The notes under the pieces were generated by a model. That model saw only the letters and a list, made by a program, of their open reading frames with translations. It made no database searches and had not been told where the DNA came from. 64,000 nt of DNA from Microbacterium sorbitolivorans. Its GTDB lineage: Bacteria; Actinomycetota; Actinomycetes; Actinomycetales; Microbacteriaceae. A program made the position numbers and the translations under genes. Location: NCBI RefSeq assembly GCF_003327285.1, contig NZ_KZ848473.1, forward strand, positions 930,001 through 994,000, written 5' to 3'. Positions 7,416 to 16,422 of this stretch are shown here, one piece after another (position 1 is the first letter of the stretch; each line of letters starts with the position of its first letter).

Positions 7416-8287
7416 GCGACCAGCCTATCCCCCACCAGCGCGGCACCGACCGCTCCGACCGCCTCGTCCGGCGAGACGATCTCGATGCGCTCGGCGAGCC
7501 GCAGCGAGGCGAGAAACGCGGATCCGTCGGCGGCGCGCGCGAGCTCGCCCGCGATCTCGTCGCGGAGCCGCTCGCCGCGGCGGGCGATGCCGCCGCCGAC
7601 GAGCACGCGCTCCGGATCCACCGCGAGGGCGAGCACCCGCACGGCCGCCGCCGCCCCGCGGGCGAGGTCGGCGACGACGCGGCGGGCGACCTCGTCGCCG
7701 GCGTCGGCGCGGAGGGAGACCCGCTCGAGCGGCTCCCCCGCGCGCTCGGTGATCGCGCCGCCGCCCGCGAACGCCTCGATGCAGCCGCGCTGCCCGCAGG
7801 CGCAAACCGGCCCGCCGGGGTCGATCGCGAGGTGACCGATCTCGCCGGCCACCCCGGCGGATCCGTCGACGACGCGGCCGTCGATCACGACGCCCGCCGC
7901 GACGCCCGTGCCCAGGTTGAGGTACGCGAGGTTCGGCATCTCCCACCGGGAGGCGGCGCCGAGGGCCGCGGCCCGCACGTCGTTATCGATCGCAACGGGA
8001 ACGCCCGTCGCCCCCGCAATCTCGGCGGCGAGGTGCAGCTCGCGCACGCCGAGGTTGACGGCGTCGTACACGCGCCCCGCGTCGATGCGGCCGGGCACCC
8101 CGATGCCGATCGTCGCGGCGTCGACGCCGAGCCCGCCGACGGCGTCGAGGATCGACGCGACGACACCCTCCTCCCCGCGCGCGGTGCGGACGCGGGAGCG
8201 GGCGGCGATGGATCCGTCCGCGGCGAGCGCGACCGCCTCGACGCTCGTGCCGCCGACGTCGATGCCGACGCGGAGCGGGCCGCTCAT
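7412..8287 (-). CDS. ROK-family sugar kinase (probable N-acetylglucosamine or glucose kinase)
   Basis: A 291-residue ROK kinase without a DNA-binding domain. The N-terminal phosphate-binding motif is GIDVGGTSVEAV. The central sugar-binding region contains IDNDVRAAALGA (catalytic Asp) and GEIGHLAIDPGGP. The zinc site CACGQRGCIEAF carries the three Cys and the adjacent His/Glu of the ROK signature. Its ATG overlaps the stop of the upstream permease gene (8284-8287), so it belongs to the ABC transporter operon. With a GH20 hexosaminidase at the head of the locus, phosphorylation of imported GlcNAc or a related amino sugar is the best guess, but ROK kinases for glucose or ManNAc look alike. Confidence 0.85.
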   Translation of the reverse strand: MSGPLRVGIDVGGTSVEAVALAADGSIAARSRVRTARGEEGVVASILDAVGGLGVDAATIGIGVPGRIDAGRVYDAVNLGVRELHLAAEIAGATGVPVAIDNDVRAAALGAASRWEMPNLAYLNLGTGVAAGVVIDGRVVDGSAGVAGEIGHLAIDPGGPVCACGQRGCIEAFAGGGAITERAGEPLERVSLRADAGDEVARRVVADLARGAAAAVRVLALAVDPERVLVGGGIARRGERLRDEIAGELARAADGSAFLASLRLAERIEIVSPDEAVGAVGAALVGDRLVA

Positions 8288-9198
8288 CCCTTCACCGCCC
8301 CGGCGACGAGCCCGCCCGTCATGCGTCCCTGCACAATGAGGAAGAAGATGACGACGGGGATGCAGATGAGGGTGGATCCGGCCATGACCGCACCGTAGTT
8401 CGTCGCCTCGGTCGCCGATTGGAACGAATTGAGCCAGGTCGGCAGGGTGAGGTTCTGCCCCTTCATGAGCAGCAGGGCCATCGTGAACTCGTTCCACGAC
8501 TGCATGAAGGCGAAGATGCCGGTCGAGACGAGGCCGGGCGCGAGCAGGGGGAAGGTAACCTTCCAGAACGCCTGCGGCTTCGAGCAGCCGTCGATCTGCG
8601 CCGATTCCTCGAGCTCGATCGGCACGCCCGCGACGAAGCCGCGCAGCGTCCAGATCGTGAACGGCACGACCGAGGCGACGTGCACGAGCGCGAGCCCCAG
8701 CAGGGTGTTGATGAGGCGCATGTCGTCGACGAGGTTGTAGACGGTGAACATCATGGCCTCGCCGGGGATCATCTGTACCACGAGGATGCCGACGATGAAG
8801 GCGTGGCGCCCACGGAAGCGGAACCGGGCGAGCGCGATCGAGGCGAGGAACGCGACGAAGAGCGCGCAGGCGACGACCACGATGACGACGATGAGGCTCG
8901 TCCTCAGCGCGTTGGGGAAGTCGGTCTGGCCGGGCGCCGCGGGGCGCGTCCACGCCGTCACGAAGTTCTTGAGCGTCGGCTCGCGGGGCACGAGCGACGG
9001 GTCGCGGCTGATGATCTGGTTGCCGGGGGTGAACGAGAGGTTCACCATCCAGTAGACCGGGAACACCGAGCAGACGAAGACGATGACGCCGAGGATGTTG
9101 AACAGCACGCGCTGCGGGCGGCCCCGCACGGGCGACGACGGGGCGCGCTGCGCCCGGCGCGGCGAAACGATCGCGGCGCGGGTGGCGAGAGAGGTCAT
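8284..9198 (-). CDS. Carbohydrate ABC transporter permease (MalG type)
   Basis: A 304-residue inner-membrane permease with six predicted transmembrane segments, the first near residues 33-52 (VLFNILGVIVFVCSVFPVYW). The cytoplasmic coupling loop is ELEESAQIDGCSKPQAFWKVTFPLLAPGL, the EAA motif of CUT1-family sugar permeases. It forms the channel with the MalF-type partner immediately upstream. Its start overlaps that gene's stop by four bases (ATGA), and its own stop overlaps the ROK kinase start. No ATPase gene is present nearby; such systems commonly share an MsiK-type ATPase encoded elsewhere. Confidence 0.92.
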   Translation of the reverse strand: MTSLATRAAIVSPRRAQRAPSSPVRGRPQRVLFNILGVIVFVCSVFPVYWMVNLSFTPGNQIISRDPSLVPREPTLKNFVTAWTRPAAPGQTDFPNALRTSLIVVIVVVACALFVAFLASIALARFRFRGRHAFIVGILVVQMIPGEAMMFTVYNLVDDMRLINTLLGLALVHVASVVPFTIWTLRGFVAGVPIELEESAQIDGCSKPQAFWKVTFPLLAPGLVSTGIFAFMQSWNEFTMALLLMKGQNLTLPTWLNSFQSATEATNYGAVMAGSTLICIPVVIFFLIVQGRMTGGLVAGAVKG

Positions 9199-10127
9199 TG
9201 CTCGTCTTCCTTCAGGAGCAGGCGGATGTTGTACCAGCTGATGGCGAGCATGATGATGACGATCAGCATGCCGATGGCGCTCGTCTCGCCGAACTTGCCG
9301 ATGCCCTGGCGGAACAGGTACACGGGCAGGACGTTGGTGTCCGCCGCGATGCCGCCGCGGCTCTGCAGCGCGTAGACCTGGGTGAACAGCTTCATGTTCC
9401 AGATGATCTGGAGGATGAGCACGCCGCCGAGCACGGGGCGGATCGCCGGGAACACGATGTGCCAGAAGCGCTGCCAGCCGCCGGCGCCGTCGATCTCGGC
9501 GGCCTCGATCGTCTCGCGCGGCACCTGGCCGAGGCCGGCGTACGAGGTGAAGGCGACGAAGGGAATCGCGCCCCAGACGACGATGATCGTCAGCACGAGC
9601 ACGAACGTCCACGGGTTCAGCAACCAGGGGTGGTTGTACCAGTCGTTCGAACCCGTGATCGCGTTCATGAGCCAGTTCACGAGGCCGTACTGGGTATCGA
9701 AGATGAAGCCCCACACGACGGTCGCGGTCAGGGGCGGGATCGCCCAGGCAAGCAGCAGGCCGACCGAAACGAGCAGCCGCATGCCGCGGCCAAGTTTCGT
9801 CATGAGGATCGCGATGAGCACGCCGCCGACCATGATGAGGGTCGTCGTCAGCACCATGATGCCGATCGTGCGGCCGAGCACCGCGGGGAAGTCGCTGCTC
9901 GTGATGACCTTGGCGAAGTTGTCGAGGCCGACAAAGTTCGCGGGCGTGCCCTGGATCTTGTTGCGCACCTGATAGTCGGTGAACGACTGCCAGATCATCG
10001 TCACGCCGGGGTACCCGACCATGAGCGCGAGGAGCGCGATCGAGGGGATGAGGAGGGCCCAGGCGCTCAGCGCCTGAGTGCGGCCGCGGCGCCGAAGCCG
10101 CTGAGCGGAGAGGGACGGGGTTGCCAT
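9195..10127 (-). CDS. Carbohydrate ABC transporter permease (MalF type)
   Basis: A 310-residue sugar permease with six hydrophobic segments and the EAA loop ETIEAAEIDGAGGWQRFWHIVFPAIRPVLGG. The ATG at 10127 is preceded by AAGGGAG at good spacing; an in-frame extension upstream lies in the intergenic hairpin region and is rejected. It is co-transcribed with the binding-protein gene but separated from it by a strong hairpin at 10151-10182, which could lower its expression relative to the binding protein. Confidence 0.92.
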   Translation of the reverse strand: MATPSLSAQRLRRRGRTQALSAWALLIPSIALLALMVGYPGVTMIWQSFTDYQVRNKIQGTPANFVGLDNFAKVITSSDFPAVLGRTIGIMVLTTTLIMVGGVLIAILMTKLGRGMRLLVSVGLLLAWAIPPLTATVVWGFIFDTQYGLVNWLMNAITGSNDWYNHPWLLNPWTFVLVLTIIVVWGAIPFVAFTSYAGLGQVPRETIEAAEIDGAGGWQRFWHIVFPAIRPVLGGVLILQIIWNMKLFTQVYALQSRGGIAADTNVLPVYLFRQGIGKFGETSAIGMLIVIIMLAISWYNIRLLLKEDEQ

Positions 10128-10150
10128 CGCGGTCTCCCTTTCACGAAGAG

Positions 10151-10182
10151 GGGGCGGATCCACGAGTCAGCGGATCCGCCCC
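10151..10182 (-). terminator. Intercistronic hairpin between binding protein and permeases
   Basis: An 11-bp perfect stem (GGGGCGGATCC / GGATCCGCCCC) with a 10-base loop lies just after the binding-protein stop, followed on the transcribed strand by CCTCTT. Partial terminators or stabilising stem-loops at this place are well known in sugar ABC operons, where they keep the binding protein in excess over the permeases. Confidence 0.6.
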
Positions 10183-10189
10183 GGGGGTG

Positions 10190-11464
10190 TTAGCCGTTCA
10201 GGATCTCCTCGATGCGGGCGTCGAGCGCCTCGGCGACCTCGGCGGTGTCGTCGCCCTGCGCGATGCGGACGAGCGAATCCTGGATGATGAGGCTCGACTC
10301 GACCTCCTGCCACTTCGGCGTCGTGGGCACGCTCTTCGAGACCGCGAGTGCCTCGGCCTGCGACTGCGCGACGTCGTTATCCGGCAGCGCGGCGTTCGAC
10401 TCGAGCAGCGCCGGGGTGAGGCCGGCGCCCGCCATGATGTCCTGGTATTCCTTCGAGACCATGATCTTCACGGCCTCCTTCGCCATCTCGGGCGCGTCGC
10501 TCAGCTGCGCGACGGCGATGTTGGATCCGCCGGCGAAGATCGGGGCGGGCTCGCCCGCCGTGTTGCTCGGCAGTGGGAAGGCGTGCAGGTCCTTGCCGAA
10601 GGTGTCGGCGCAGCCCGGGTTCTCCGCATCCGCGGGGGCGGTGATGGATCCGGCCATCCACGCGGGCGCCGAGAGGAACGCGACCTCGCCCGCGCAGAAC
10701 GGCACGTTGGCGTCGGCCTCGTCACCGTCGGTCGGCGCGTTCGTCGCCTCCTGGTACACCTTCTGCAGCAGCTTCAGGCCCTCCTGCGACTCGGGGCTCG
10801 AGAACTGCGCGTCCCACGTGTCGCCGTCGAGCACGGCGATCTCGCCGCCGTACGACCAGATGTACGGGAGCATGTTGTACCAGTCGCGGCCCGGCGCGTA
10901 GATGCCGCTCATGCTGTCGGTGCGGTAGGCGATTCCCTGGTCGACGTACTCCTCGAGCGTCGTCGGCAGCGCGTCGCCGTCGACCGTGTCGCCCGAGTAG
11001 AACACCACGCGGCCGCCCGCGTAGTACGGCGCCGCATAGAAGGTGTCGTCGTAGGTGCCCGAGGCCTCAAGGCCCGGGTTTAGGTCGCCGAGATCGCCGC
11101 GGATGTCACCCAGGTCGGCGAAGAGGCCCTGATCGATGAAGCCGATGGCCTGGGTGTTGCCGACCTCGACGACGTCGGGGGCGTCGTTCGACTGCAGCGC
11201 CGCGACGTAGTTCTCGGAGACGTCGGCCCAGGTCTTCTCCTCGAGGTCGAGGGTCCAGCCGTCGTTCGCCTCCTCGAACGTCGTCTTCAGCAGGTCGCGC
11301 GCCTCCTGGGGCGTGTCGGTGCCGACGAGCCAGACCGTCAGGGTGCCGGTCGCGGCCGGCTCCTCGCTCGTCGTTCCGCCGTCGCTCGAACACCCGGCGA
11401 GGGCGAGCCCCGCGATGCCGAGCAGCGCTGCGGCGGGCAGAGCCTTGGATGTGATGCTGTTCAT
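10190..11464 (-). CDS. Extracellular sugar-binding lipoprotein of the ABC transporter
   Basis: A 424-residue type 1 (CUT1) solute-binding protein. It has a lipoprotein signal peptide with lipobox LAGC (Cys at residue 25) followed by an acidic/Ser/Thr linker. The mature fold begins with GTLTVWLVGTDTPQEARDLLKTTFEEANDGWTL, typical of this group. It should capture a sugar outside the membrane and deliver it to the two permeases encoded downstream. The start at 11464 has AAGGAAG upstream. Adjacent ROK and hexosaminidase genes suggest GlcNAc or chito-oligosaccharides as ligand (inference). Confidence 0.92.
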   Translation of the reverse strand: MNSITSKALPAAALLGIAGLALAGCSSDGGTTSEEPAATGTLTVWLVGTDTPQEARDLLKTTFEEANDGWTLDLEEKTWADVSENYVAALQSNDAPDVVEVGNTQAIGFIDQGLFADLGDIRGDLGDLNPGLEASGTYDDTFYAAPYYAGGRVVFYSGDTVDGDALPTTLEEYVDQGIAYRTDSMSGIYAPGRDWYNMLPYIWSYGGEIAVLDGDTWDAQFSSPESQEGLKLLQKVYQEATNAPTDGDEADANVPFCAGEVAFLSAPAWMAGSITAPADAENPGCADTFGKDLHAFPLPSNTAGEPAPIFAGGSNIAVAQLSDAPEMAKEAVKIMVSKEYQDIMAGAGLTPALLESNAALPDNDVAQSQAEALAVSKSVPTTPKWQEVESSLIIQDSLVRIAQGDDTAEVAEALDARIEEILNG

Positions 11465-11504
11465 GATGGGGCTTCCTTGTCTACTCTTGGTGGGATTCCG
11501 GGGC

Positions 11505-12647
11505 TTAGGCGATGCCCAGCTCGGTGCTGAGAATGAGCGCCATCGCTCCGAGAAGCACGGCGTCATCGCCGAGCTGGGACATGCGGACTGACACGTCGTC
11601 GTGCAGGTAGGTGCGCTCGCGGAGCGTCTGCTCGGCCGACTCCCGGAGGAGCCCGCCGACGTATTCGGTGGGGCCGGAGAGGATGAGCTCCGGCAGGTCG
11701 AGCGCGCCGACGACCGGGGCGATCGCGATGCTGAGCCGTTCGCCGGCCTCGCGCAGCACGACGTCCCGGTCCTCGCCCGCGGCGATGCGCGAGTCGAGGA
11801 ATCGCACGGACGCCCACGTCTCGAGGCAGCCGATGCGGCCACACGCGCAGACGCGGCCGCCGTCGGTGCCGACGGTGACGTGGCCGACCTCGCCCGCGGC
11901 AAAGCGGCTGCCGCGCACGAGTTCGCCGCGCACCATGACGCCGCCACCGACACCTCGGTCGAGCTTAATGAGCATGAAATCTTCGCCGGCGCCGCCGAGC
12001 GTGCGCTCCGCGAGCGCCGCGACGTCGGCGTCGTTCGACACGCTCACGGGCGTTCCCGTGCGATCGGCGATCAGCTCCTGCAGCGGGAGGTCGGCCCAAC
12101 CGAGGTTCGGCGAGGCGATGACCACGCCCTCCCCCGACACGATTCCGGGGCTCGCGACGCCGATGCCGAGGATCCGGCCCGTCGCGCGGGCGAGGAGGTC
12201 GTCGACCATGCGCTCCGTGAGTTCGCGGATCTCGGCGCCGTCGATCCCTGAGGGCCGCGCGATCGCGGTGCGCTCGATCACGGATTCGGAAACGTCGATC
12301 ACGGCGCCGCGCAGCTCGTGCGCGGCGGAGAGGTCGATCGCGATCGCCTGGAGGCCCGTGCGGTCGATGTCGACCGCGACGCCGGGCTTGCCGGGGCCGG
12401 TCGTCTCGCGCGCCCCCTGCTCGACGACGATTCCCTCGGCGACGAGGTCGCCGACGAGCGCCGACATCGTGACCCGCGTGAGGCCCGTGCGGCGCGCGAG
12501 GTCGGCGCGACTCATGGATCCCTCGTGGAACAGCGTCGTGAGCACGAGGGCGCGATTCTGGCGCCGCACGTGGTCGGGCAGCACCCGGGCGCGGCCCGCT
12601 CGGGGCGCGGCGGGGGCCGCTTCGGAGGGGGTGGTCGTTCTCGACAT
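11505..12647 (-). CDS. ROK-family transcriptional repressor (NagC/XylR type)
   Basis: A 380-residue protein with an N-terminal winged helix-turn-helix (LVLTTLFHEGSMSRADLARRTGLTRVTMSALVGDLVAEGIV, residues about 35-75) fused to a full ROK domain containing the zinc motif CACGRIGCLETW and the sugar-site region SNDADVAALAE. Such proteins sense a free or phosphorylated sugar and repress the adjacent operon. The ATG at 12647 is chosen; a TTG start 36 bases earlier has no support. It heads the transporter operon and is divergent from the hexosaminidase gene, with an AT-rich 120-base control region between them. Confidence 0.9.
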   Translation of the reverse strand: MSRTTTPSEAAPAAPRAGRARVLPDHVRRQNRALVLTTLFHEGSMSRADLARRTGLTRVTMSALVGDLVAEGIVVEQGARETTGPGKPGVAVDIDRTGLQAIAIDLSAAHELRGAVIDVSESVIERTAIARPSGIDGAEIRELTERMVDDLLARATGRILGIGVASPGIVSGEGVVIASPNLGWADLPLQELIADRTGTPVSVSNDADVAALAERTLGGAGEDFMLIKLDRGVGGGVMVRGELVRGSRFAAGEVGHVTVGTDGGRVCACGRIGCLETWASVRFLDSRIAAGEDRDVVLREAGERLSIAIAPVVGALDLPELILSGPTEYVGGLLRESAEQTLRERTYLHDDVSVRMSQLGDDAVLLGAMALILSTELGIA

Positions 12648-12648
12648 G

Positions 12649-12669
12649 TTTGTAAGTGAACCTCGCAAA
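12649..12669. promoter_or_regulatory. Candidate ROK-repressor operator 1
   Basis: A 21-base imperfect palindrome starting TTTGTAAG and ending TCGCAAA, directly upstream of the repressor start codon. It matches operator 2 at 13 of 21 positions, in the same register. Confidence 0.4.
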
Positions 12670-12697
12670 TTGGCATTCCGCAAGAGTTTGGGAAAAA

Positions 12698-12718
12698 TTT
12701 GTGAAGAAGCCTTACTAA
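12698..12718. promoter_or_regulatory. Candidate ROK-repressor operator 2
   Basis: A 21-base imperfect palindrome (TTTGTGAAG ... CTTACTAA, 6 of 10 symmetric pairs), 49 bases from operator 1. It resembles the TT(A/T)GTAA-type half sites bound by NagC-like proteins. Its position would let one repressor control both divergent transcripts. Confidence 0.45.
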
Positions 12719-12769
12719 TTTGTTACCGACCCTGGCGCGGGTGCCGATCGCCGTGTTAGCTTGCCGGGC

Positions 12770-14185
12770 ATGCCCCTCGCACTTCTCCCGTGGCCCGCCG
12801 AGGTCGAGACCCGGCCCGGCGCGCTACGGCTCGATATCACCGCGCCCCACGAGGCCCTCCCCCTCGCCCAACACCGCGCCGTGGACGGTCCTCCCGAGGG
12901 CTACCGGCTGCTCGTCGACGCGCACGGCGTCCGCATCGAGGCGGCGGACGACGCCGGCGCGTTCTACGCGCGGCACACGCTGGCGCAGCTCGTCGGCCGC
13001 GACGACGAGGGCTTCTTCGCCCCTTTCGTCGACATCCGCGATGCCCCGCGCTTCGCCTACCGCGGCATCATGCTCGACGTCGCGCGGCATTTTCACTCCG
13101 TCGCCACGATCGAGCGCCTTATCGAGCGCGCCGCCGAACTGAAGTTCAACGCCCTGCACCTGCACCTCACCGACGACCAGGCGTGGCGCCTCGCCCTCGA
13201 GAATCACCCGGAGCTCGCGGAGCGCGGTTCGTCGACGAGCATCGGCGGCGACCCGGGCGGGCACTACGGCCGAGACGATGTGCGGCGCATCGTGGCGCAC
13301 GCGGCGGCGCACCACATGACCGTCGTGCCCGAGATCGACCTGCCCGGCCACACGCACGCCGTGGGCCTCAGCCACCCCGAGTTTGCCGCGGATCCGGTGC
13401 TCACGCCGAGCGTGCTCGAGGTCGTCGAGGAGTTCGGCGGCGGAATCCCCGTGCCGGGCGAGCCGTACACCGGCCTCGCGGTCGGCTTCTCGTCGCTCGA
13501 GGCCGGGGCCGCCGGGCTCGAGGGCTTCCTCCGCGAGGTCTTCGCCGAGGTGGCCGGGCTCTTCCCCGGCCCCTACCTGCACCTGGGCGGCGACGAGGCG
13601 CTCGGAACCGACCGCGCCGACTACCGCGCGATCGTCGACATGGCCGTGCGCGCCGTCGCCGCGACGGGCCGCACGCCAGCCGCGTGGCACGAGGCCGGCG
13701 CCGCCGACCTGCCCGAGGGCGCGGTCTACCAGTACTGGGGCTTCGTCACCCCGAGCGAGGAGCACGCCGAGCTGGCGCGCCGCGCGCTCGTACGGGGAGG
13801 GCGGTTCGTCCTCTCCCCCGCCGACGCGATCTACCTCGACATGAAGTACGACGCCGACACCCGCGCGGGCCTCGCCTGGGCCAACGGCCCGACGAGCGTC
13901 CGGCGCTCGTACGAGTGGGATCCGGCCGCCGTGATCGAGGTGCCCGAGGAGCGGATCCTCGGCGTCGAGGCCGCGCTGTGGACCGAGACCATCGCCGACG
14001 AGGAGACCCTCGAGCGGATGGTGTTCCCGCGCATCGCCTCGGCGGCCGAGGCCGCCTGGTCGCGGCCCCTCGGATCCGCAGAGCGCGAGTGGGAGTCCTT
14101 CCGCGCCCGCCTCGCGGGGCTCGGCCCCGCGTGGGAGCGCGCCGGGATCCGCTTCACCCGCAGCCCAGAGATCCCCTGGCTCTGA
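12770..14185 (+). CDS. Beta-N-acetylhexosaminidase, glycoside hydrolase family 20
   Basis: A 471-residue GH20 enzyme that releases terminal GlcNAc/GalNAc from chito-oligosaccharides or glycans. The N-terminal domain is followed by the TIM barrel beginning FAYRGIMLDVARHFHS. The catalytic pair is in YLHLGGDEALGTD (Asp-Glu). Substrate-binding aromatic motifs follow (VYQYWGF, EAALWTETI). No signal peptide is seen, so it probably acts in the cytoplasm on imported oligomers. The ATG at 12770 sits seven bases after a -10-like TAGCTT (12757-12762), suggesting a leaderless transcript. It is divergent from the ROK repressor/ABC importer operon and probably co-regulated with it. Confidence 0.93.
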   Translation: MPLALLPWPAEVETRPGALRLDITAPHEALPLAQHRAVDGPPEGYRLLVDAHGVRIEAADDAGAFYARHTLAQLVGRDDEGFFAPFVDIRDAPRFAYRGIMLDVARHFHSVATIERLIERAAELKFNALHLHLTDDQAWRLALENHPELAERGSSTSIGGDPGGHYGRDDVRRIVAHAAAHHMTVVPEIDLPGHTHAVGLSHPEFAADPVLTPSVLEVVEEFGGGIPVPGEPYTGLAVGFSSLEAGAAGLEGFLREVFAEVAGLFPGPYLHLGGDEALGTDRADYRAIVDMAVRAVAATGRTPAAWHEAGAADLPEGAVYQYWGFVTPSEEHAELARRALVRGGRFVLSPADAIYLDMKYDADTRAGLAWANGPTSVRRSYEWDPAAVIEVPEERILGVEAALWTETIADEETLERMVFPRIASAAEAAWSRPLGSAEREWESFRARLAGLGPAWERAGIRFTRSPEIPWL

Positions 14186-14187
14186 CG

Positions 14188-14224
14188 CAGATCGCCCGCA
14201 CCGAGAACCGGTGCGGGCGATCTG
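14188..14224. terminator. Bidirectional terminator between hexosaminidase and ilvE
   Basis: A 15-bp perfect stem (CAGATCGCCCGCACC and its complement) with loop GAGAACC lies between two convergent genes. Confidence 0.85.
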
Positions 14225-14235
14225 TGGGATGACGC

Positions 14236-15324
14236 TTAGGCGTCGAGGCGGTAGAGCCAGCCGTGCTTGTCTTCGCGGCGGCCGTACTGGATGTCGGTGA
14301 GTTCCTCGCGCAGCGACAGCGCGAGCTCGCCGACGGGCTGCTCGTCATCAAAGCCCTCGGCCAGCAGGCGGCCGATCGGCGTCACGACGGCCGCCGTGCC
14401 GCAGGCGAAGACCTCGACGATGTCGCCCGAGGAGACGCCGTCGCGCCACTCGGCGAGGCTGACGGGGCGACGCTCAACCGTGTGGCCGCGGTCCTCCGCG
14501 AGCTGCAGGAGCGAGTTACGCGTCACGCCATCGAGGATGCTGTCGGAGGCGGGGGTGACGAGCGTGCCGTCCTTCTTCACGAACACGATGTTCATGCCGC
14601 CGAGCTCCTCGACGTTGCCGTGCGCGTCGAGGAACACGACCTGGTCGCAGCCCTTCTCGTACGCCTCCGACTGCGGGAGCAGGCTCGCGGCGTAGTTGCC
14701 GCCGGTCTTCGCCGAGCCCGTGCCACCCTCGGCCGCACGGGCGTAGGTCTCGCTCAGCCAGATCGAGACCGGCTTGACGCCGCCCGTGAAGTAGGCGCCC
14801 GCGGGGCTACCGATCACGTAGAAGTCGTACTTCTTCGCCGGGCGCACGCCGAGGAAGGCCTCCTTGGCGTACATGAACGGACGCAGGTACAGCGTTTGGT
14901 CGGCGCCTGACGGCACCCACTCGCCATCGGCCGCGATCAGCTCACGGATCGCCTGGAGGAAGTACTCCTCGGGGATCTCAGGCATCGAGAGGCGGCGAGC
15001 GCTGCGGTTGAAGCGGCGGGCGTTCTGCTCGGGGCGGAAGGTGTGAATCGAACCGTCAGCGTGACGGTACGCCTTCATGCCCTCGAAGATCTCCTGCGCG
15101 TAGTGCAGCACGGCCGCGGCCGGGTCGAGCGAGATCGGGCCGTACGGCTCGACGCGCGGACGGTGCCAGCCGCCCTTCTCCGACCAGCACAGGTTGACCA
15201 TGTGGTCGGTGAAGATCGTGCCGAAGCCCGGGTTCTCGAGCAGCTTCTCGCGCTCGGCGGGGCTCTTTGCGGCCAGGTTCCGACGAACGAGGAAGGAGAG
15301 CGAGGGGGTCTCAGGAGTGGTCAT
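14236..15324 (-). CDS. ilvE: Branched-chain amino acid aminotransferase
   Basis: A 362-residue fold-type IV PLP enzyme that interconverts Leu/Ile/Val and their 2-oxo acids using glutamate. The PLP lysine lies in GGTGSAKTGGNYAASL and the family signature in NVEELGGMNIVFV; the C-terminal phosphate-binding region is EVFACGTAAVVTPIG. The size matches the bacterial BCAT2-like group. It is the last gene of the MFS-leuB-ilvE row, 45 bases after leuB, so probably in one transcript for branched-chain amino acid synthesis. Confidence 0.96.
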   Translation of the reverse strand: MTTPETPSLSFLVRRNLAAKSPAEREKLLENPGFGTIFTDHMVNLCWSEKGGWHRPRVEPYGPISLDPAAAVLHYAQEIFEGMKAYRHADGSIHTFRPEQNARRFNRSARRLSMPEIPEEYFLQAIRELIAADGEWVPSGADQTLYLRPFMYAKEAFLGVRPAKKYDFYVIGSPAGAYFTGGVKPVSIWLSETYARAAEGGTGSAKTGGNYAASLLPQSEAYEKGCDQVVFLDAHGNVEELGGMNIVFVKKDGTLVTPASDSILDGVTRNSLLQLAEDRGHTVERRPVSLAEWRDGVSSGDIVEVFACGTAAVVTPIGRLLAEGFDDEQPVGELALSLREELTDIQYGRREDKHGWLYRLDA

Positions 15325-15369
15325 GCGTGTGTTTCCCGTCTGCGCGGTGTCTCTGCGCGAAATCTGTCG

Positions 15370-16422
15370 TCAGGCCGTCAGGCGAGCCGCGATGGCGTCG
15401 CCGATCTGTGCCGTCGTGCGGGGCGCGTCGGTCCGCTCGGCGATGTCCTGCTCGATCGCGCGCGTCACGCGCTGCGACTCGGCCGAGAGGCCGAGGTGCT
15501 CGAGGAGGAGGGCGATGGATCCGATGGCCGCCGTCGGGTCGGCCTTCTGCTGCCCTGCGATGTCGGGAGCCGAACCGTGCACGGGCTCAAACATCGAGGG
15601 GAACTCGCCCGAGGGGTTCAGGTTTCCCGAGGCGGCGAGCCCGATTCCGCCGGTGATTGCGCCGGCGAGGTCGGTCAGAATGTCTCCGAAGAGGTTGTCG
15701 GTGACGATGACGTCGAAGCGGCTGGGGTTGTCCACCATGTGAATGGTCGCCGCGTCGATGTGCATATAGTCTACGGCGACCTCGGGGTGCTTCTCGCTCG
15801 TCTCGTCGAAGATGCGCTTCCAGAGCTTCCCCGCGTTGACCATGACGTTGGTCTTGTGCACGAGCGTCAGCTTCTTGCGGCGCGTCTCCGCGAGCTCGAA
15901 GGCGTACTCGACGACGCGGCGCACGCCGTGGGCGGTGTTGACGCCGAGCTCGTTCGCGATCTCGTGCTCGGTGCCCTGGCGCAACACGCCGCCGTTGCCG
16001 ACGTACGAGCCCTCGGTGCCCTCGCGCACGACGACGAAGTCGACCTCGCCCGGGTTCTTCAGCGGGCCGGGAACCGACGGGTAGAGCTTCGACGGGCGCA
16101 GGTTCACGTAGTGGTCGAGCGAGAAGCGCAGCTTCAGCAGCAGGCCGCGCTCGATGTTCGCGTTCGCGAGGCGCGGGTCGTTCGGCGTGCCGCCGACCGC
16201 GCCGAGCAGGATCGCGTCGTGCGAGGCTATCGCCTGGAGGTCGTCGTCGGTGAGCACGTCGCCCGTCGCGAGGAACCGGTCGGCGCCGAGCGAGAACCGC
16301 GTCTTGTCGAAGGTGACGTCGGTGTCGGCCGTGACGGCGTCGAGAACCTTCTCGGCCTCGGCGATCACCTCCGGCCCAATGCCATCCCCGGCGATCACGG
16401 CAAGCTTCACGACACGCGACAT
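15370..16422 (-). CDS. leuB: 3-Isopropylmalate dehydrogenase
   Basis: A 350-residue NAD+-dependent decarboxylating dehydrogenase, third step of leucine synthesis. Visible motifs are the N-terminal [20 protein letters not shown], the substrate-binding arginines in [18 protein letters not shown], the catalytic Lys/Asp region ([44 protein letters not shown]) and the NAD-binding end [24 protein letters not shown]. The ATG follows the stop of the MFS gene with no base between, and its ribosome site AAGGAG lies inside that gene, so the two are tightly coupled. Confidence 0.97.
   Translation of the reverse strand: MSRVVKLAVIAGDGIGPEVIAEAEKVLDAVTADTDVTFDKTRFSLGADRFLATGDVLTDDDLQAIASHDAILLGAVGGTPNDPRLANANIERGLLLKLRFSLDHYVNLRPSKLYPSVPGPLKNPGEVDFVVVREGTEGSYVGNGGVLRQGTEHEIANELGVNTAHGVRRVVEYAFELAETRRKKLTLVHKTNVMVNAGKLWKRIFDETSEKHPEVAVDYMHIDAATIHMVDNPSRFDVIVTDNLFGDILTDLAGAITGGIGLAASGNLNPSGEFPSMFEPVHGSAPDIAGQQKADPTAAIGSIALLLEHLGLSAESQRVTRAIEQDIAERTDAPRTTAQIGDAIAARLTA

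Noticed and set aside
5058..7835. Very long open frame (925 codons) on the plus strand opposite gltX and the FAH gene
   Set aside because: The translation is low-complexity Arg/Asp/Glu/Val/Leu sequence typical of the antisense of GC-rich genes, without any motif; gltX and FAH on the other strand show full family signatures.
10151..10182. Riboswitch between binding protein and permeases
   Set aside because: Only one simple hairpin with no conserved aptamer features; an intercistronic terminator-like stem is sufficient.
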